64,000 nt of DNA, taken from positions 677,001 through 741,000 of the forward strand of contig OZ025837.1 of assembly GCA_964019425.1 (NCBI GenBank). Direction: 5' to 3'. The DNA is from Flectonema sp. DT1601 (Eukaryota > Euglenozoa > Diplonemea > Diplonemida > Diplonemidae). Made by a program: the position numbers and the translations under genes. Positions 9,546 through 20,920 of the stretch are shown here, one piece after another; within the stretch, counting starts at the first letter, position 1; each line of letters begins with the position of its first letter. The notes under the pieces were generated by a model. It ran no database searches. It had not been told where the DNA came from and saw only the letters and a program-made list of their open reading frames with translations.

Positions 9546-12500
9546 ATGTCGTATGAGGGGAGTTGGATAAGTAGCGCTCCAACAGAAAACAGAAGCGATC
9601 CAATGACGCTGTTGGATGAAGCTGAAGCCGCTCTTAGTCGTTATGGTCAAACACCAAACCTTTCAGAGAGTGTGATGAACCAAATTGGACAAGCTTTATT
9701 AGGGAACAGTGATTTTGTTAAGAAATTGCTTAGTCCGCTTAACAACAAAATTCAAATAATTGAAGACAACACGAAGCAAATAGACCAGCTCAGTATAGTT
9801 ACGGAAAGAGTTGGAAACGTCGCAAATATTTGTGACAACATCGCTTCTCTCGAATCGACTGTTAGTGATCAGTGTGAGTTCATGAAATCACTCGCTGCTG
9901 ATATGTCTCGAGTTGACAAACTTGAAGAAGTCATCCACACTCCATCACCTGAAATCACATCTCGGTTTCAGTCATTAGAAAATACACTTAACACACTTGA
10001 GAAATCTTTTATCGGGGAATTTCAAAAAATAAATCATCAAGAGGCGGAATCGAACATGAGGATTAAAAATCTTGAGCAGTCAAATTCTCAGTACTGTCAC
10101 AGACTAGAGTCGTTGGGGGAATCACTTCAAACTGACAACAGTAATGAAATGGAAGTATTACAGAATCACATTAAGGAAGTAAACGAACGATTAAAACAGT
10201 TAGAGAATATGAACAACGATGACAGCACGGATAGGATTTGTTATTTAGAAACAACGTTCTCTGATCACAAGAAAAGACTAAATCAGATAGAGGCGGACAC
10301 AAGTGCTCGAATCACTTCTTTGAAGGAAGCCCATTCAGAGACTGTTAGGATCCTTGAGAATTCTCTCAGCAGCAACTCTAAATTCACTGAGCAGAGCAAG
10401 TCGAGACTCACCGCCAGTGCCGCTCGCGTTAACGACTTAGAGAAATCTATCCAACAACTCCAAATTGAGATTTCACGCGAACACAAAAGCCCAGCTAAGC
10501 AAACACCACGATCAAAAAAAATAGCTTCCCCCGGAACTGAACCAATCGAGAAGAGTAAGCTATCGGTATTGGAGAAAGCAATACGGGGTTACGGTGAGAG
10601 AATACAATCTCTAGAAAATGACATTCCAGGTTCTGCAACAGAGTTAGAAGAACGGCTGACGTTGTTGGAAGGAGCCATCAGTATAAATAAAAATGATATG
10701 TACGCAACTGTTGCTCACCTTCAACAGGCAGTGTCAGAAGCTGAGGAGAGCCTTCACAATTTAAATAAAAGAACACAGACTGGGAAATGCACATCTTCAG
10801 CGATACAAAAATTAACATTATCCGTCCATGAGGCTGCTGCTTCTGGAGAGCTCCTCGATCACCAACTCTCAGCGATCTCTCCCTCTACGGTATTTTCTGA
10901 TGTATCAGAGACAGTAAAAAGTATCAGCAAATCAATCCACGTCTTGTCTACAAAGTTTGAACCTCGTATCGCTACACTAGAAACATCTCAGAGCAAGAGT
11001 AATTCCAATATTCGTAAACTTCTAGAAAAAATCCCGAACCAGGAATCGAACTTGAACAATCAAGAGACGATTAAAACATTAAAACGACAGGTCAGATCAT
11101 TAGAAAGATCTGTTCAACTACAAGCTGAGCCGGTGTCGGTGTTGCAATCACAATTAGATAACGTGACTGCTGCTTTGGAGAGGCATTCTCTGTTTGAAAC
11201 TGATTGTGGAGGTCCAAACTTACATGTGCTGACTGAGGATATCGCTGTTATAAAGAAACAAATTTCAGCAAATCCTGCTGCTGTTCAAAAGCAAGTCATT
11301 CAGATACAAAACGACATTGTCAACATGCAGAAGGACATCAGTTTGTTAAGTGAGAATGGTGTTAGTGGTGTCGATAATTCAATTCAAAAGCAACTTATGT
11401 CTTTAAAAGCAGACGTGGCTCAGATAAAACAATCATCACCCGAAACAGTCAAACAACAACAACAGGGATTTCCAGATCAAAATCTCTTGATTAGAATTAA
11501 TAATTTACAGCGAGAGGTTGATTCGATTGTCGGATATAACTGCGTTCAGAAAATAGATGATCTCCAGGAGTCCAGTTCTAAACTTAGACAAGTCTTTGAA
11601 AGTGAAGTATTTCAATTTCGTCGACCCCTCGAAAGAGAATTAAATAACCTAGCATCTCAGGTTATAGAAACGCAACGATCCGTTGCTGCGATGAAGACTG
11701 AAAGTCAAAATTACAACACACTCCGTACTGATATCAATAATCTACAGAGAGTAACCGAAGGAGTTCAACAAACTGCGAGAAAACAGATTTCGGATCATCA
11801 CTCTCTCGAATCTGTGAAGATTGAGTTATCAGAAATTAGACAAAAGTCACTCGCAGAACCTCTATCAAGAATAGAAGCATCGTGCGCAGTCAACACTGGT
11901 GTCGTAAGAGCTGTTGAGGAAACAGCAAACGAATGTAAACAAGAAATTGAAGTGTTGAAAAGAATAATTAAATCGAACGATAATTCTCAAAGTGATCATC
12001 GTCTTAAAGACATGTTTGATTCTCAAAAAAGAGAATACGACGTGTTGTCGTCAAAGTTTAACTCCCTTGAACACAACCTTGAAATTAATTACACCAATAG
12101 GTTACATAAAGCAGTCCATCACCTCGATAAGAAAATAACATCCTGCGTTAATCAACATTCTGATCTGAAAGCTGAAACGACAAAAGTAATATCAACGAAA
12201 CTATCAAACGCCGATGCGTACATCAGAGGATTGGAACAAAAGGTTAAAATGAATTCCAGCGATGAATTCCTTCAGGGATCTGTAGGAGAGAAAATTATCG
12301 ACATGGGAGCCAGTATTCACGCAACTATGACAAAAAATGACACTTCAGAAACTAGATTAACCGCATGTGAAGGTCAGTTAAGTGAGGTAGTTTCTGGAGT
12401 GAGCATCTTGCATTGTGATTTAAAATGGATTAAAAAACGTTGTGAGTCTGCAGAACAACAAAATTGTAGTGAGAACGTTTCGATATTAACGGCCATGGTC

Positions 12501-15500
12501 ACAGCTCTTGATAGTCAAGTCCAGAAGTTATCTTCAGCAATAAGTGAAACCGCATCACACTTCAGCAGCTATGCTTCACAAGACTACGTAGCAAAAGCTC
12601 TCATCCCGTTTAAGACGAAGGTTAATAACGTAACTGAGGAAGTAGCTGCTTTGGTTGGAAAGAATTGCGCGCCGCTTCAAGAGGCATTCAACAGAAATCA
12701 GACAGAACTGACAGCAAAGATGCAAACAATAGATAACTGTCTGGTTGAAATATCCAACGACATGACTACAGTTAAACAATCACAGAGAACACTAATAGAT
12801 GCTAACAACACATCAGATGGTCGATTATGTAATCTTGAACAGTTCTCGGCATCTCAAGCAAGAACTGCAGACACGTCACTCAGTGCTGTTCAGGATAATT
12901 TAGACAGATCAACAGAGGAGCTTAGAAGCGAGATTAATGGTCGAATAATGTCTGTAATTCAAGAGCAAAAAATATTTAAAAATGATATTTCAACACTCGC
13001 ATCTCAACTAAATCAGTTGGAGTCATCAACAAGTAGATTACCAGATGTAATATGCTCTCGCATGTCATCATTTGAGAGGTTAGGTGACGACACTCGTCAT
13101 GAAGTCGCCTTAATCAGATCAAAGATCGATTCACTCGAAGGACTCTTCAATGGATTCTCTCAAGATTCTCGTGAAACTGTAAGAAACTTGTCAGATTTCA
13201 CAAAACTAGACATTGCTCCAAAATTACAATCCGTCGAAGCTCTCCTCTCTGAAATAAAACCGAAAATAACTTCAGTTCAGCAACTACACCAACACTACGA
13301 TGACATGAAAGTCTCTCTCGATGACATATCACAGCGTGAGGGTACCTTAAATAAACAAATCGCTCACAGACTTAGTTCTGTAGAGAACTCAAATCAAGAA
13401 ACTCACACATTCATGGAACGTACAATCCAACAGATAGCCAGTGTTAGAGATGATGTGTTGAGGTCGGAGAGTAGTTTTCAGGAGATGTCTCAAAAAGTTA
13501 TTTTAGTTGAAAATCAAAATCAAGAAGTACGCGATGTTATTATAGCTAGTGGTGATGATGTTGGAAGACTCAGTCAGGAAGTTGGTAATCTGAAACAGCA
13601 GATTACCAACAGACTGACTTCTATTGAAATACTCACACAACAACATGACGATAGTCTTACTGATGTTAGTCAGCGAGACTCCCATTTAACAAGTCTTCGT
13701 GAAGACATCGACTATCTAAAACAACAAACATCAAACAGACTGACTTCTGTTGAAAATATGACCCAACAACACGACAACAGTCTGACTGCTGTTTATAAAC
13801 AGCGAGAAGAGATGACCACCCGGCTTATGAACTTTGAAAGACTACACGAGGACATCAAACATCTAAAACAGCAAACATCACACAGACTGACTTCTATTGA
13901 AAATATAACTCAAGAACACGACATCAGTCTTACAAAACAACGAGAAGAGATGACCACACGTCTTGGTAACGTTGAAAGGCTGTCCGAGGACATCAAACAT
14001 CTGAAACAGCAGATTACCAACAGACTGACTTCTATTGAAATACTCACACAACAACATGACGATAGTCTTACTGATGTTAGTCAGCGAGACGTCGTAGATC
14101 TCACTGATGATGACAATCAAATAAATAAAAGACTTCTCACCATTGAGAACACGACTAATGAACTCACTGCTACTACCGAACAGATTGTTAAACAACTAGA
14201 CAACGTTGAGACTCAACATAACTCAACTTCTGTAGAGCAATCGATGACTAGTTTAGTCAATGATGTGGATGCTCTCAAACATGAGAGTGATGACAACATC
14301 AATCGAATGACTGATGAATTGAATTCAATGAAAGAATTGATAATAAACAATCCAATTAATGAAATACGAGACTCTTTGACAGCCGTTCAACAACAACAAC
14401 GAGATCTGAGTAGTGACGTATCTCAAAGACTGATATCAACGGAGATAGCAACGAAGTCACTGATGGATAAACTGAGTACTGTTGAAGATGTAAATATCTC
14501 AACGTCTGATGTAAACACCGATCAAGTTGACGTCAAACTATTAGATATAAAACGGCAATGCCAACGAGAGTTTTCTTCTTCATTAGAAACTGAAATACTT
14601 CGAACAGAAGTAGGACGACTAACAGAAATGATGGACAGTTCTCAGAAGGGAAACTCTGCATTGCAATCGTCTCTTCAGTTGTTGTCTTGTGAAATAAATT
14701 CTGTCAAGAGTGAGCTGTCAGTGACAAGTCAACAAGTTCAGTTTAATAATAACAATCCTGAAGTCTCGACTATCAGAGCTCGAATTAGTGTTTTAGAATC
14801 TAAATTACCTGAAACTGATTGGAGTGAAGTCGAAAATAGAATTAAAGAATCTGAGAAACGACTTCAGACTCTGAGAGCTCCAAACATCACGTCATCTCGT
14901 AGAGTTGCGTTAGAGCTCGAATCGGTGTCGAATGAAATTAAAATATCACTTGGAGATCATACCGAGAGATTAGATAACATTGAAGCAGCTATTCAACTGA
15001 CTGCTGTTCTCGTCTCTCCTCAAAGATGTGAGAGATCAGCAAATCCTCAAGCAATCTCACACTTGTCAAAGAGATTATCATCACTAGAACAAAACTACAA
15101 GGACATGACTGACGTCATTACAACAATCGAACAGACGACAACAGGACAAGAGTACGGACAGTCTCCTCCAAATACAACAATCGTTGAAGAATCAATGCTG
15201 TCGGATCTACAGAACAGAATGACTCTTCTTGAGAAACGAGAACCATATCTTCAGGAGGGAGATCTAATTGATGACCTCAAACAGAGAATAGAGACCATTG
15301 AGAATAAACAGCCAGCTGACGATCAGCATACGACACTCACAGAGAGGATAACTCCTCAGGAAGGAGATCAAATTGATAACCTGCGACAGAGAATAGCAAC
15401 CATTGAGAATAAACAACAGCTAGCTGACAATCAGCACACGACACTCACAGAGAGGATAACTCCTCAGGAAGGAGATCAAATTGATAACCTGCGACAGAGA

Positions 15501-18270
15501 ATAGCAACCATTGAGAATAAACAACAGCTAGCTGACAATCAGCACACGACACTCACAGAGAGGATAACTCCTCAGGAAGGAGATCAAATTGATAACCTGC
15601 GACAGAGAATAGCAACCATTGAGAATAAACAACAGCTAGCTGACAATCAGCACACGACACTCACAGAGAGGATAACTCCTCAGGAAGGAGATCAAATTGA
15701 TAACCTGCGACAGAGAATAGCAACCATTGAGAATAAACAACAGCTAGCTGACAATCAGCACACGACACTCACAGAGAGGATAACTCCTCAGGAAGGAGAT
15801 CAAATTGATAACCTGCGACAGAGAATAGCAACCATTGAGAATAAACAACAGCTAGCTGACAATCAGCACACGACACTCACAGAGAGGATAACTCCTCAGG
15901 AGGGTGATCAAATTGATAACCTGCGACAGAGAATAGCGATCGTTGAGAATAGTAAAAACGATGAAACTATCGAAAATCTTCACCAAAGAATACACCTCAT
16001 TGAGAAGAAACAACCTGAAAACCAACACAACACCATCACGACTCTCACAGAAAGGATGATTGCCATTGAAAAAAAATTTATCGAAGCCAGCGATGATCAA
16101 AGTAATGAAATTAAAAATTTACAACAACGACTTGAAGATCCAAACGGAGGTCTTTCAAACAAAATAAAACACCAAATAGAATCTGGACTGACTACAATAC
16201 ACACGACTCTAACGGAAATGTTCGACTTACAACTGTCTGACTACAGCAACACTGCCATTGCTGCTGCTAAGAGAGCGGAGTTGCAAGTGTCTAATTTGGA
16301 TGATTTGACTAAGGAAGTACAGGAAACACTCACACAGCTTCCTGATGCGAATCAAATAATTCAGCTTTCGAATATGTTGGAGTCACAACCTTGGTTATTA
16401 GGTGAACAAAAGCAACATGATCTACAGCAATCGTTATCCGCAGTCACATCTGAGCAAAGCGGACAGCTGCGATCACTTCAAACACTTGTCAGTGACAGCG
16501 AACATATCGTGTCTGATTTATCAGAGAGACTGTTTTCATTAGAAAAATCTCACTTTGGAAACTCAAGAGAATCCTTTGAAGAAATGACCAACAGAATGAC
16601 AAATATCGAAGAGAAGTTTCGTAACAACTTCCTACCAAAATCATCTTTGGAATCTCTGTCCTCTAAAGTCGATCAGTTAGAATCAACTTTGTCAGTCATC
16701 AGTAGGAAGACATCATCAAATAAAATAGAAACATTGGAACAGATGTTATCAGATTCGTATAAGTCATTAACGTCTCGAATCAGTTCTTTAGAGAACGCGG
16801 TAGTGGTTGCCGATGCTCCTCTTGTTTCAAAAATAGAAGATCTCGCAATGGCTGCCTCAGGTCTAAAGAAGGAAGCAAATGCTCACGGAAATGTATCGGA
16901 ATTCGCGTCGAATTTGAGTTCTGTTGAAAATGCAGTTTTGGCACTTCAGGAAAACAGCATCTCAGCTGATGTCGTTTATGAAAAGATTGAAATGATGACC
17001 AGAGAAGTGAATATAATAAAGAACGACGTGAACTCCTCAAAACAACTTTTTAGTAAGATATCTGATTTGGAATCTACCAACACTGCCCTCGATCAACTCC
17101 TCCTCGAAACAGTTTCTAACCTGGAGAGAACCAGCACTCAACTAGCTACGGTCACGTTATCACAGCAACACTTCGATTCTTCTTTACTGTCGGTAACTAA
17201 TTCTCAAGCTGACTATAAATTGACAATTGACTCTCTAAATAAAAACATGTACAAACTGACAACAACACTTCACGATACGGTTTCTGAGATTATTAGCGTC
17301 CATCCCTCTGTTAAGAGTCTCAGTGATGTAAGTTTTTTTTTTTTTTTTTTTTGTACCCACGAAGCACACAAACGAAACAAAAAGTGTGAAGAAAAAAAAA
17401 AAGTGAAATTGGACCGGGAAAAAAAAAAAAATCAAAAAAAAAACAGCTATCTCACATAACTGAAGCAATCACCCTCCTGAAACAAGACATGTCTGTAGTT
17501 AAATCAGAAGAAGAGAGAACTCTCGATAAAATTAAAAAATTAGAGGTATGGCCATTCCTTATTGACAAACATCGAATTGATGTTTAAAAAAAAAAAAAAA
17601 AAAATATTCACAAAAACAGGAATCTTGGAAAGTTTCAGACATTCCAACAACAGTTTCTGACATTCAGTCGGACATCACAACTTGTCGAGAATCTGTTGAT
17701 AGGGTTCGTATCAACGTTGAAGCCTATCATAATAAAATAACAACACTCGAAAACAATGTTTCCAATGATGTTGACACAATGAAAGAAGAGAACTCGTCGA
17801 TTAAAAAATTTCAAACTGAAGTTTATAATTCTTCGAGAGAAGAGATGATTCAGTTTAGAGAACTAATTGAAAGTAACAACACTCGACGTGATTCTCACTT
17901 GAGTGAGATTAAAAAGGAAATTGAGAATCTGAAAGAAAAAACTTCTTCTTCTTCTTCTTCTTCGTCTTCTTCACCAACAATTCAAATAGAGAATGAACTC
18001 ACTGCTTCACTTTCTGATCAAATATCAAACCTGACGAAGTCTCTTGAGGGTGAAACTTCTAACCGAACTGCTCTCGAAGATAAGGTTCGAAAACACCAAA
18101 AGCACCTCACTAATTGGGTAGAAGTTTTTAATAAAAAATGGCAAAAGAAACTCCAAAATCTTCCTTCTGAAGACACTGTTGTCAAAATACACAATCGAAT
18201 TAAAGCTGTTGAGTCTGCTGTGGGAAAGAATGCGTCCATCAATCAGGATCGAGTACCTTCCTATCCGTGA
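9546..18270 (+). CDS. giant coiled-coil cytoskeletal protein, three exons
   Basis: Three exons, 9546-17327, 17447-17545 and 17620-18270, give about 2843 residues. Both introns are GT-AG and phase 0: 119 bases (GTAAGT...AAACAG) and 74 bases (GTATGG...AAACAG). Without splicing the frame ends in a homopolymer-derived nonsense tail, while the spliced frame continues the same heptad pattern. Nearly the whole protein is coiled coil built of short units such as LKQQ.NRLTSIE.LTQQHDDSL. It includes five exact or near-exact 36-residue repeats (15348-15887) and a run of serines encoded by TCT/TCA-type codons near 17944-17975. There is no signal peptide, membrane segment or motor domain. Size and repeats suggest a flagellum-attachment-zone, basal-body or other cytoskeletal scaffold of the kind common in Euglenozoa, but no specific orthologue is recognised. 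Confidence 0.85.
15348..15940 (+). repeat. 108-bp tandem repeat, five full copies plus a partial
   Basis: Unit starts at 15348, 15456, 15564, 15672 and 15780, then a partial copy from 15888. Each codes 36 residues (ITPQEGDQIDNLRQRI, then a linker rich in Asn and Gln). Copies 1-5 look identical or almost identical in DNA, so the expansion is recent or kept even by gene conversion. A diverged ancestral unit lies just upstream (LQEGDLIDDLKQRIETIE) and another downstream. The 36-residue period adds about five heptads of coil per copy without changing frame. Confidence 0.9.
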
Positions 18271-18526
18271 AAAAAAAAAAACTTTAGCAGGAATCGAACT
18301 GCAGCAAAAAAAAAATGTGCCATCGCTCGTGGACGATGTATACTAACTTTCACATCGTAAAACGAAGAAATTATTTTTGTGAGTAACCGACTCGTATTAG
18401 ATTTTAGATAAATAAATCCTTTTTGGAATATTTCTACCCCTACTCCCCCCCCATCTCCTCAAAGACTACCAAGTTCCTCCTGTACTTTAGATTAGTTTTT
18501 TAAGTTTTTTTATTATGATGTTTGTG

Positions 18527-18557
<31 letters not shown>

Positions 18558-18592
18558 GTTTTTTGTTTTTACTAAAACAGGTGATTTTTGTG
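18271..18592. other. intergenic stretch with T tract and acceptor
   Basis: Holds the tRNA-like remnant listed separately, then a long T run (about 18531-18556) and ACTAAAACAG ending at 18580, the acceptor for the aquaporin-like gene. Confidence 0.45.
18283..18362 (-). pseudogene. degenerate tRNA-like remnant
   Basis: On the minus strand there is a D-arm-like AGTTAGTATAC, an anticodon-arm-like hairpin (CATCG, 8-base loop, CGATG), an inserted T10 run where the variable region should be, and a T-arm-like GCAGTTCGATTCCTGC followed by a long T run. The T stem is imperfect and no acceptor stem pairs. It looks like a decayed tRNA gene or tRNA-derived element. Confidence 0.3.
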
Positions 18593-19315
18593 ATGAGTTT
18601 CGAAGATGCCATCGCTGGAGGACTACTACAGGTCGGGTTACTAATCCGTAGAGGGATATTGATTTATTTATTTGGAGAAGAAGACTCTCAAGATGATCTC
18701 GTCTACAGAGCAGTTTCAAGTGTATTGATGTTGGGAGTCATGATTGTAGTTGGGATTAGAAATAAATATTGTGGAAACCCGATTATACAATTATACTATT
18801 GTTTAAGTGATGATGTGAAGAAAAATTTGTTGAATTTGATACCCGCAGTGCTTGGTCAGGCTGCGGCTGGATCATTAGTATTACGTGCAGCTGACTATGC
18901 TATTCCAGCTTGGAATAACAGATCGATGATGGAATGCGTTCCGACTAACCACTCTGATGGAGCTCTTCTAATCAGAGAAATCCTATCGACAGCTTCTTTA
19001 GTTATAATCATCGGAATGTCCCGTCGTAAAGGGATATCTGGATGGATGCCAGTTCCGTTTTCCTATTTTCTAATCACACTCTTCTGGACAGATCCTTGCA
19101 TGAATCCCGCTTCGGCTATCTCTCATGCTCCGTACTTCTCAAGAGGTTCAGCGCTACAGCCGCTTTCCATGGGTTCAACAACAGGTGCTGCGCTGGCTAT
19201 TTATATTTTGTCAGGAACGACTCCAAAGGCTACGGTTATAGATCATGAAAAGCAACCTGAAAAGCCAACTCGTCAACCTCAGCAACGTGTCGGAAGGAAA
19301 AACAGAAAGCGATAG
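18593..19315 (+). CDS. unorthodox aquaporin-like (MIP family) channel
   Basis: 240 residues with about six hydrophobic segments. Two half-helix motifs fit the aquaporin fold: NPI near residue 61 (GNPIIQLYYCLS) in place of the first NPA, and a canonical NPA near residue 170 (CMNPASAIS). Between them lie ALGQAAAGSLV and REILSTASLVIII, which match the third and fourth membrane helices. A changed first NPA is typical of the AQP11/12-like and plant SIP groups, often in internal membranes. The C-terminal tail is basic (ends GRKNRKR). The start chosen is ATG 18593, 12 bases after the acceptor AG at 18579-18580; an upstream extension would only read through the T tract. It transports water or small solutes if functional. 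Confidence 0.65.
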   Translation: MSFEDAIAGGLLQVGLLIRRGILIYLFGEEDSQDDLVYRAVSSVLMLGVMIVVGIRNKYCGNPIIQLYYCLSDDVKKNLLNLIPAVLGQAAAGSLVLRAADYAIPAWNNRSMMECVPTNHSDGALLIREILSTASLVIIIGMSRRKGISGWMPVPFSYFLITLFWTDPCMNPASAISHAPYFSRGSALQPLSMGSTTGAALAIYILSGTTPKATVIDHEKQPEKPTRQPQQRVGRKNRKR

Positions 19316-19401
19316 TTTGAAGGAAAGTGAGTTGGAAAAACGTTCGTAATTGTTATTTAGTTTTTCCTATTTTTTTTTTAAACATTCTTTTTCACCAGGT
19401 A

Positions 19402-20628
19402 ATGACCCGCAAAAATCGCGCCATCCGTCTCAGCAATGAAGGGAACATTTTATATCGAAAAGAGCAGTACGAATTAGCAACCGAGTGCTACACCAAGGCA
19501 ATTGAACTCCATCCCGGAAATAGCGCGTTTTATGGAAATAGAGGACAGTCGTACTTCAGAAGAGAAATGTTTGAAGAAAGCGTCAGCGACAGTCTACGAG
19601 CAGTCAAACTTGACGGAACATACTGGAAGGGATACATCAGAGCGGGGAAGGGAATGGTTAAGTTGGGAAGGCTTGATGAAGCGGCATCTTTTTTTCAAGA
19701 AGTCGCGAAATACAAAACAGACGACAACGAGGCAGCGGTCGTTTCCGAATTCGAAGTCGCTCGAGTTCGCAATTTAGTATCTGAAGTGGAAATTATTAAA
19801 AACGATTTCGACAACAAAAATTACATTCAAGTTGTTAACCTGATAAACCAACTTGAGGATACCATCCCTCAATCATTCCTCCTGAAGAGTATCCTTTGTG
19901 ACTGTCAGTATCAACGAAAGCAATATGCGGCGGTGTTAAAGACGACGAATTCAATGAAAAAAGACATGCAGTTGGATAGATCTGAATTACAACACGTCAC
20001 GGCTACTGAGATGAAAGCGTTTGCGTCGCTTTCATTGGAGAGGAATAAATTGAGTTTGGTTGACGGAATAATTCCAAACATGAAATCGACGGCAGTTAAT
20101 AAAAATACTGAATCGATTTGTTTATACGAAGTCCTTGGGGTTGACAGAGAAAGCAGCGTAAACGACATTGCCAGAGCATACACAACTTTAGCTTTGAAAT
20201 ATCATCCCGAGAGACAACCAAATTATGTTAGTGTAGCTGAAAAAGAAGTTTTAAAAAGTCAATTTTTAAAAATAACTCACGCCTTTGTTATTCTCTCAGA
20301 CAGTTCTCTGAGAGAACTTTATGATGATGGATTCTCTGAGTCTGATATCATCAATGAGGATATCGATCCTGTTCTTGTTTTCTGCAATGCGGTTCCGACA
20401 CCTCCTGACGCCTCTCTGTTCGATCGCTTGACATACTCAGCTAAGAAAAGTTTATTTTGGTTATGCAGTCCCGTGATTGCGACTGCAACGTGTCCATGTT
20501 GGGGAGGTTATTATGTGAAGAGGAAGTTAAGCAAAGATGACGAGACTTCTTGGTATGAGGAACAGCGATTCAAGTGGGTGGCTACCCGAAGAGATAAAAT
20601 GAGAGAGATGATGAAGAAAACCAGCTGA
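19402..20628 (+). CDS. TPR and J-domain co-chaperone (DNAJC7-like) with HPE motif
   Basis: 408 residues. Residues about 8-110 hold TPR repeats (LSNEGNILYRKEQYELATECY, then AFYGNRGQSYFRREMFEES), followed by more helical repeats. A J domain spans about 240-310 (LYEVLGVDRESSVNDIARAY). TPR plus J domain is the layout of DNAJC7 and DNAJC3, which recruit and stimulate Hsp70. The diagnostic His-Pro-Asp of the J domain is His-Pro-Glu here (near residue 267), which would be expected to weaken ATPase stimulation. The C-terminus has a hydrophobic, Cys-containing stretch (LFWLCSPVIATATCPCW) that could associate with membrane. The start is ATG 19402, three bases after the acceptor CAG (19396-19398), only about 80 bases past the aquaporin stop. 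Confidence 0.75.
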   Translation: MTRKNRAIRLSNEGNILYRKEQYELATECYTKAIELHPGNSAFYGNRGQSYFRREMFEESVSDSLRAVKLDGTYWKGYIRAGKGMVKLGRLDEAASFFQEVAKYKTDDNEAAVVSEFEVARVRNLVSEVEIIKNDFDNKNYIQVVNLINQLEDTIPQSFLLKSILCDCQYQRKQYAAVLKTTNSMKKDMQLDRSELQHVTATEMKAFASLSLERNKLSLVDGIIPNMKSTAVNKNTESICLYEVLGVDRESSVNDIARAYTTLALKYHPERQPNYVSVAEKEVLKSQFLKITHAFVILSDSSLRELYDDGFSESDIINEDIDPVLVFCNAVPTPPDASLFDRLTYSAKKSLFWLCSPVIATATCPCWGGYYVKRKLSKDDETSWYEEQRFKWVATRRDKMREMMKKTS

Positions 20629-20920
20629 TCGGCCAAAAAAATGAAAAAAAAAAAAATATGCGATCGAATTTTTTTTTTTTCCATTATTTTCTTTTTATGT
20701 TTCGATTCGTTACATTTTACACCCGCCAGGGGACGGCGGTACCCCAGTTGGATCTCGTTGAGATGATATGCGAATTTTACCTTTTACTTCGATAAAGTGA
20801 ATTACCTTCTTACTACAGTTGACATCAAACACAGCTGAGTTGATTTTTTAAAACATAATAATAATTTAGTCCTCATTCAACTACCAGTTTTAAATATTAA
20901 AAAAAAAACAAAAAAAAAAA

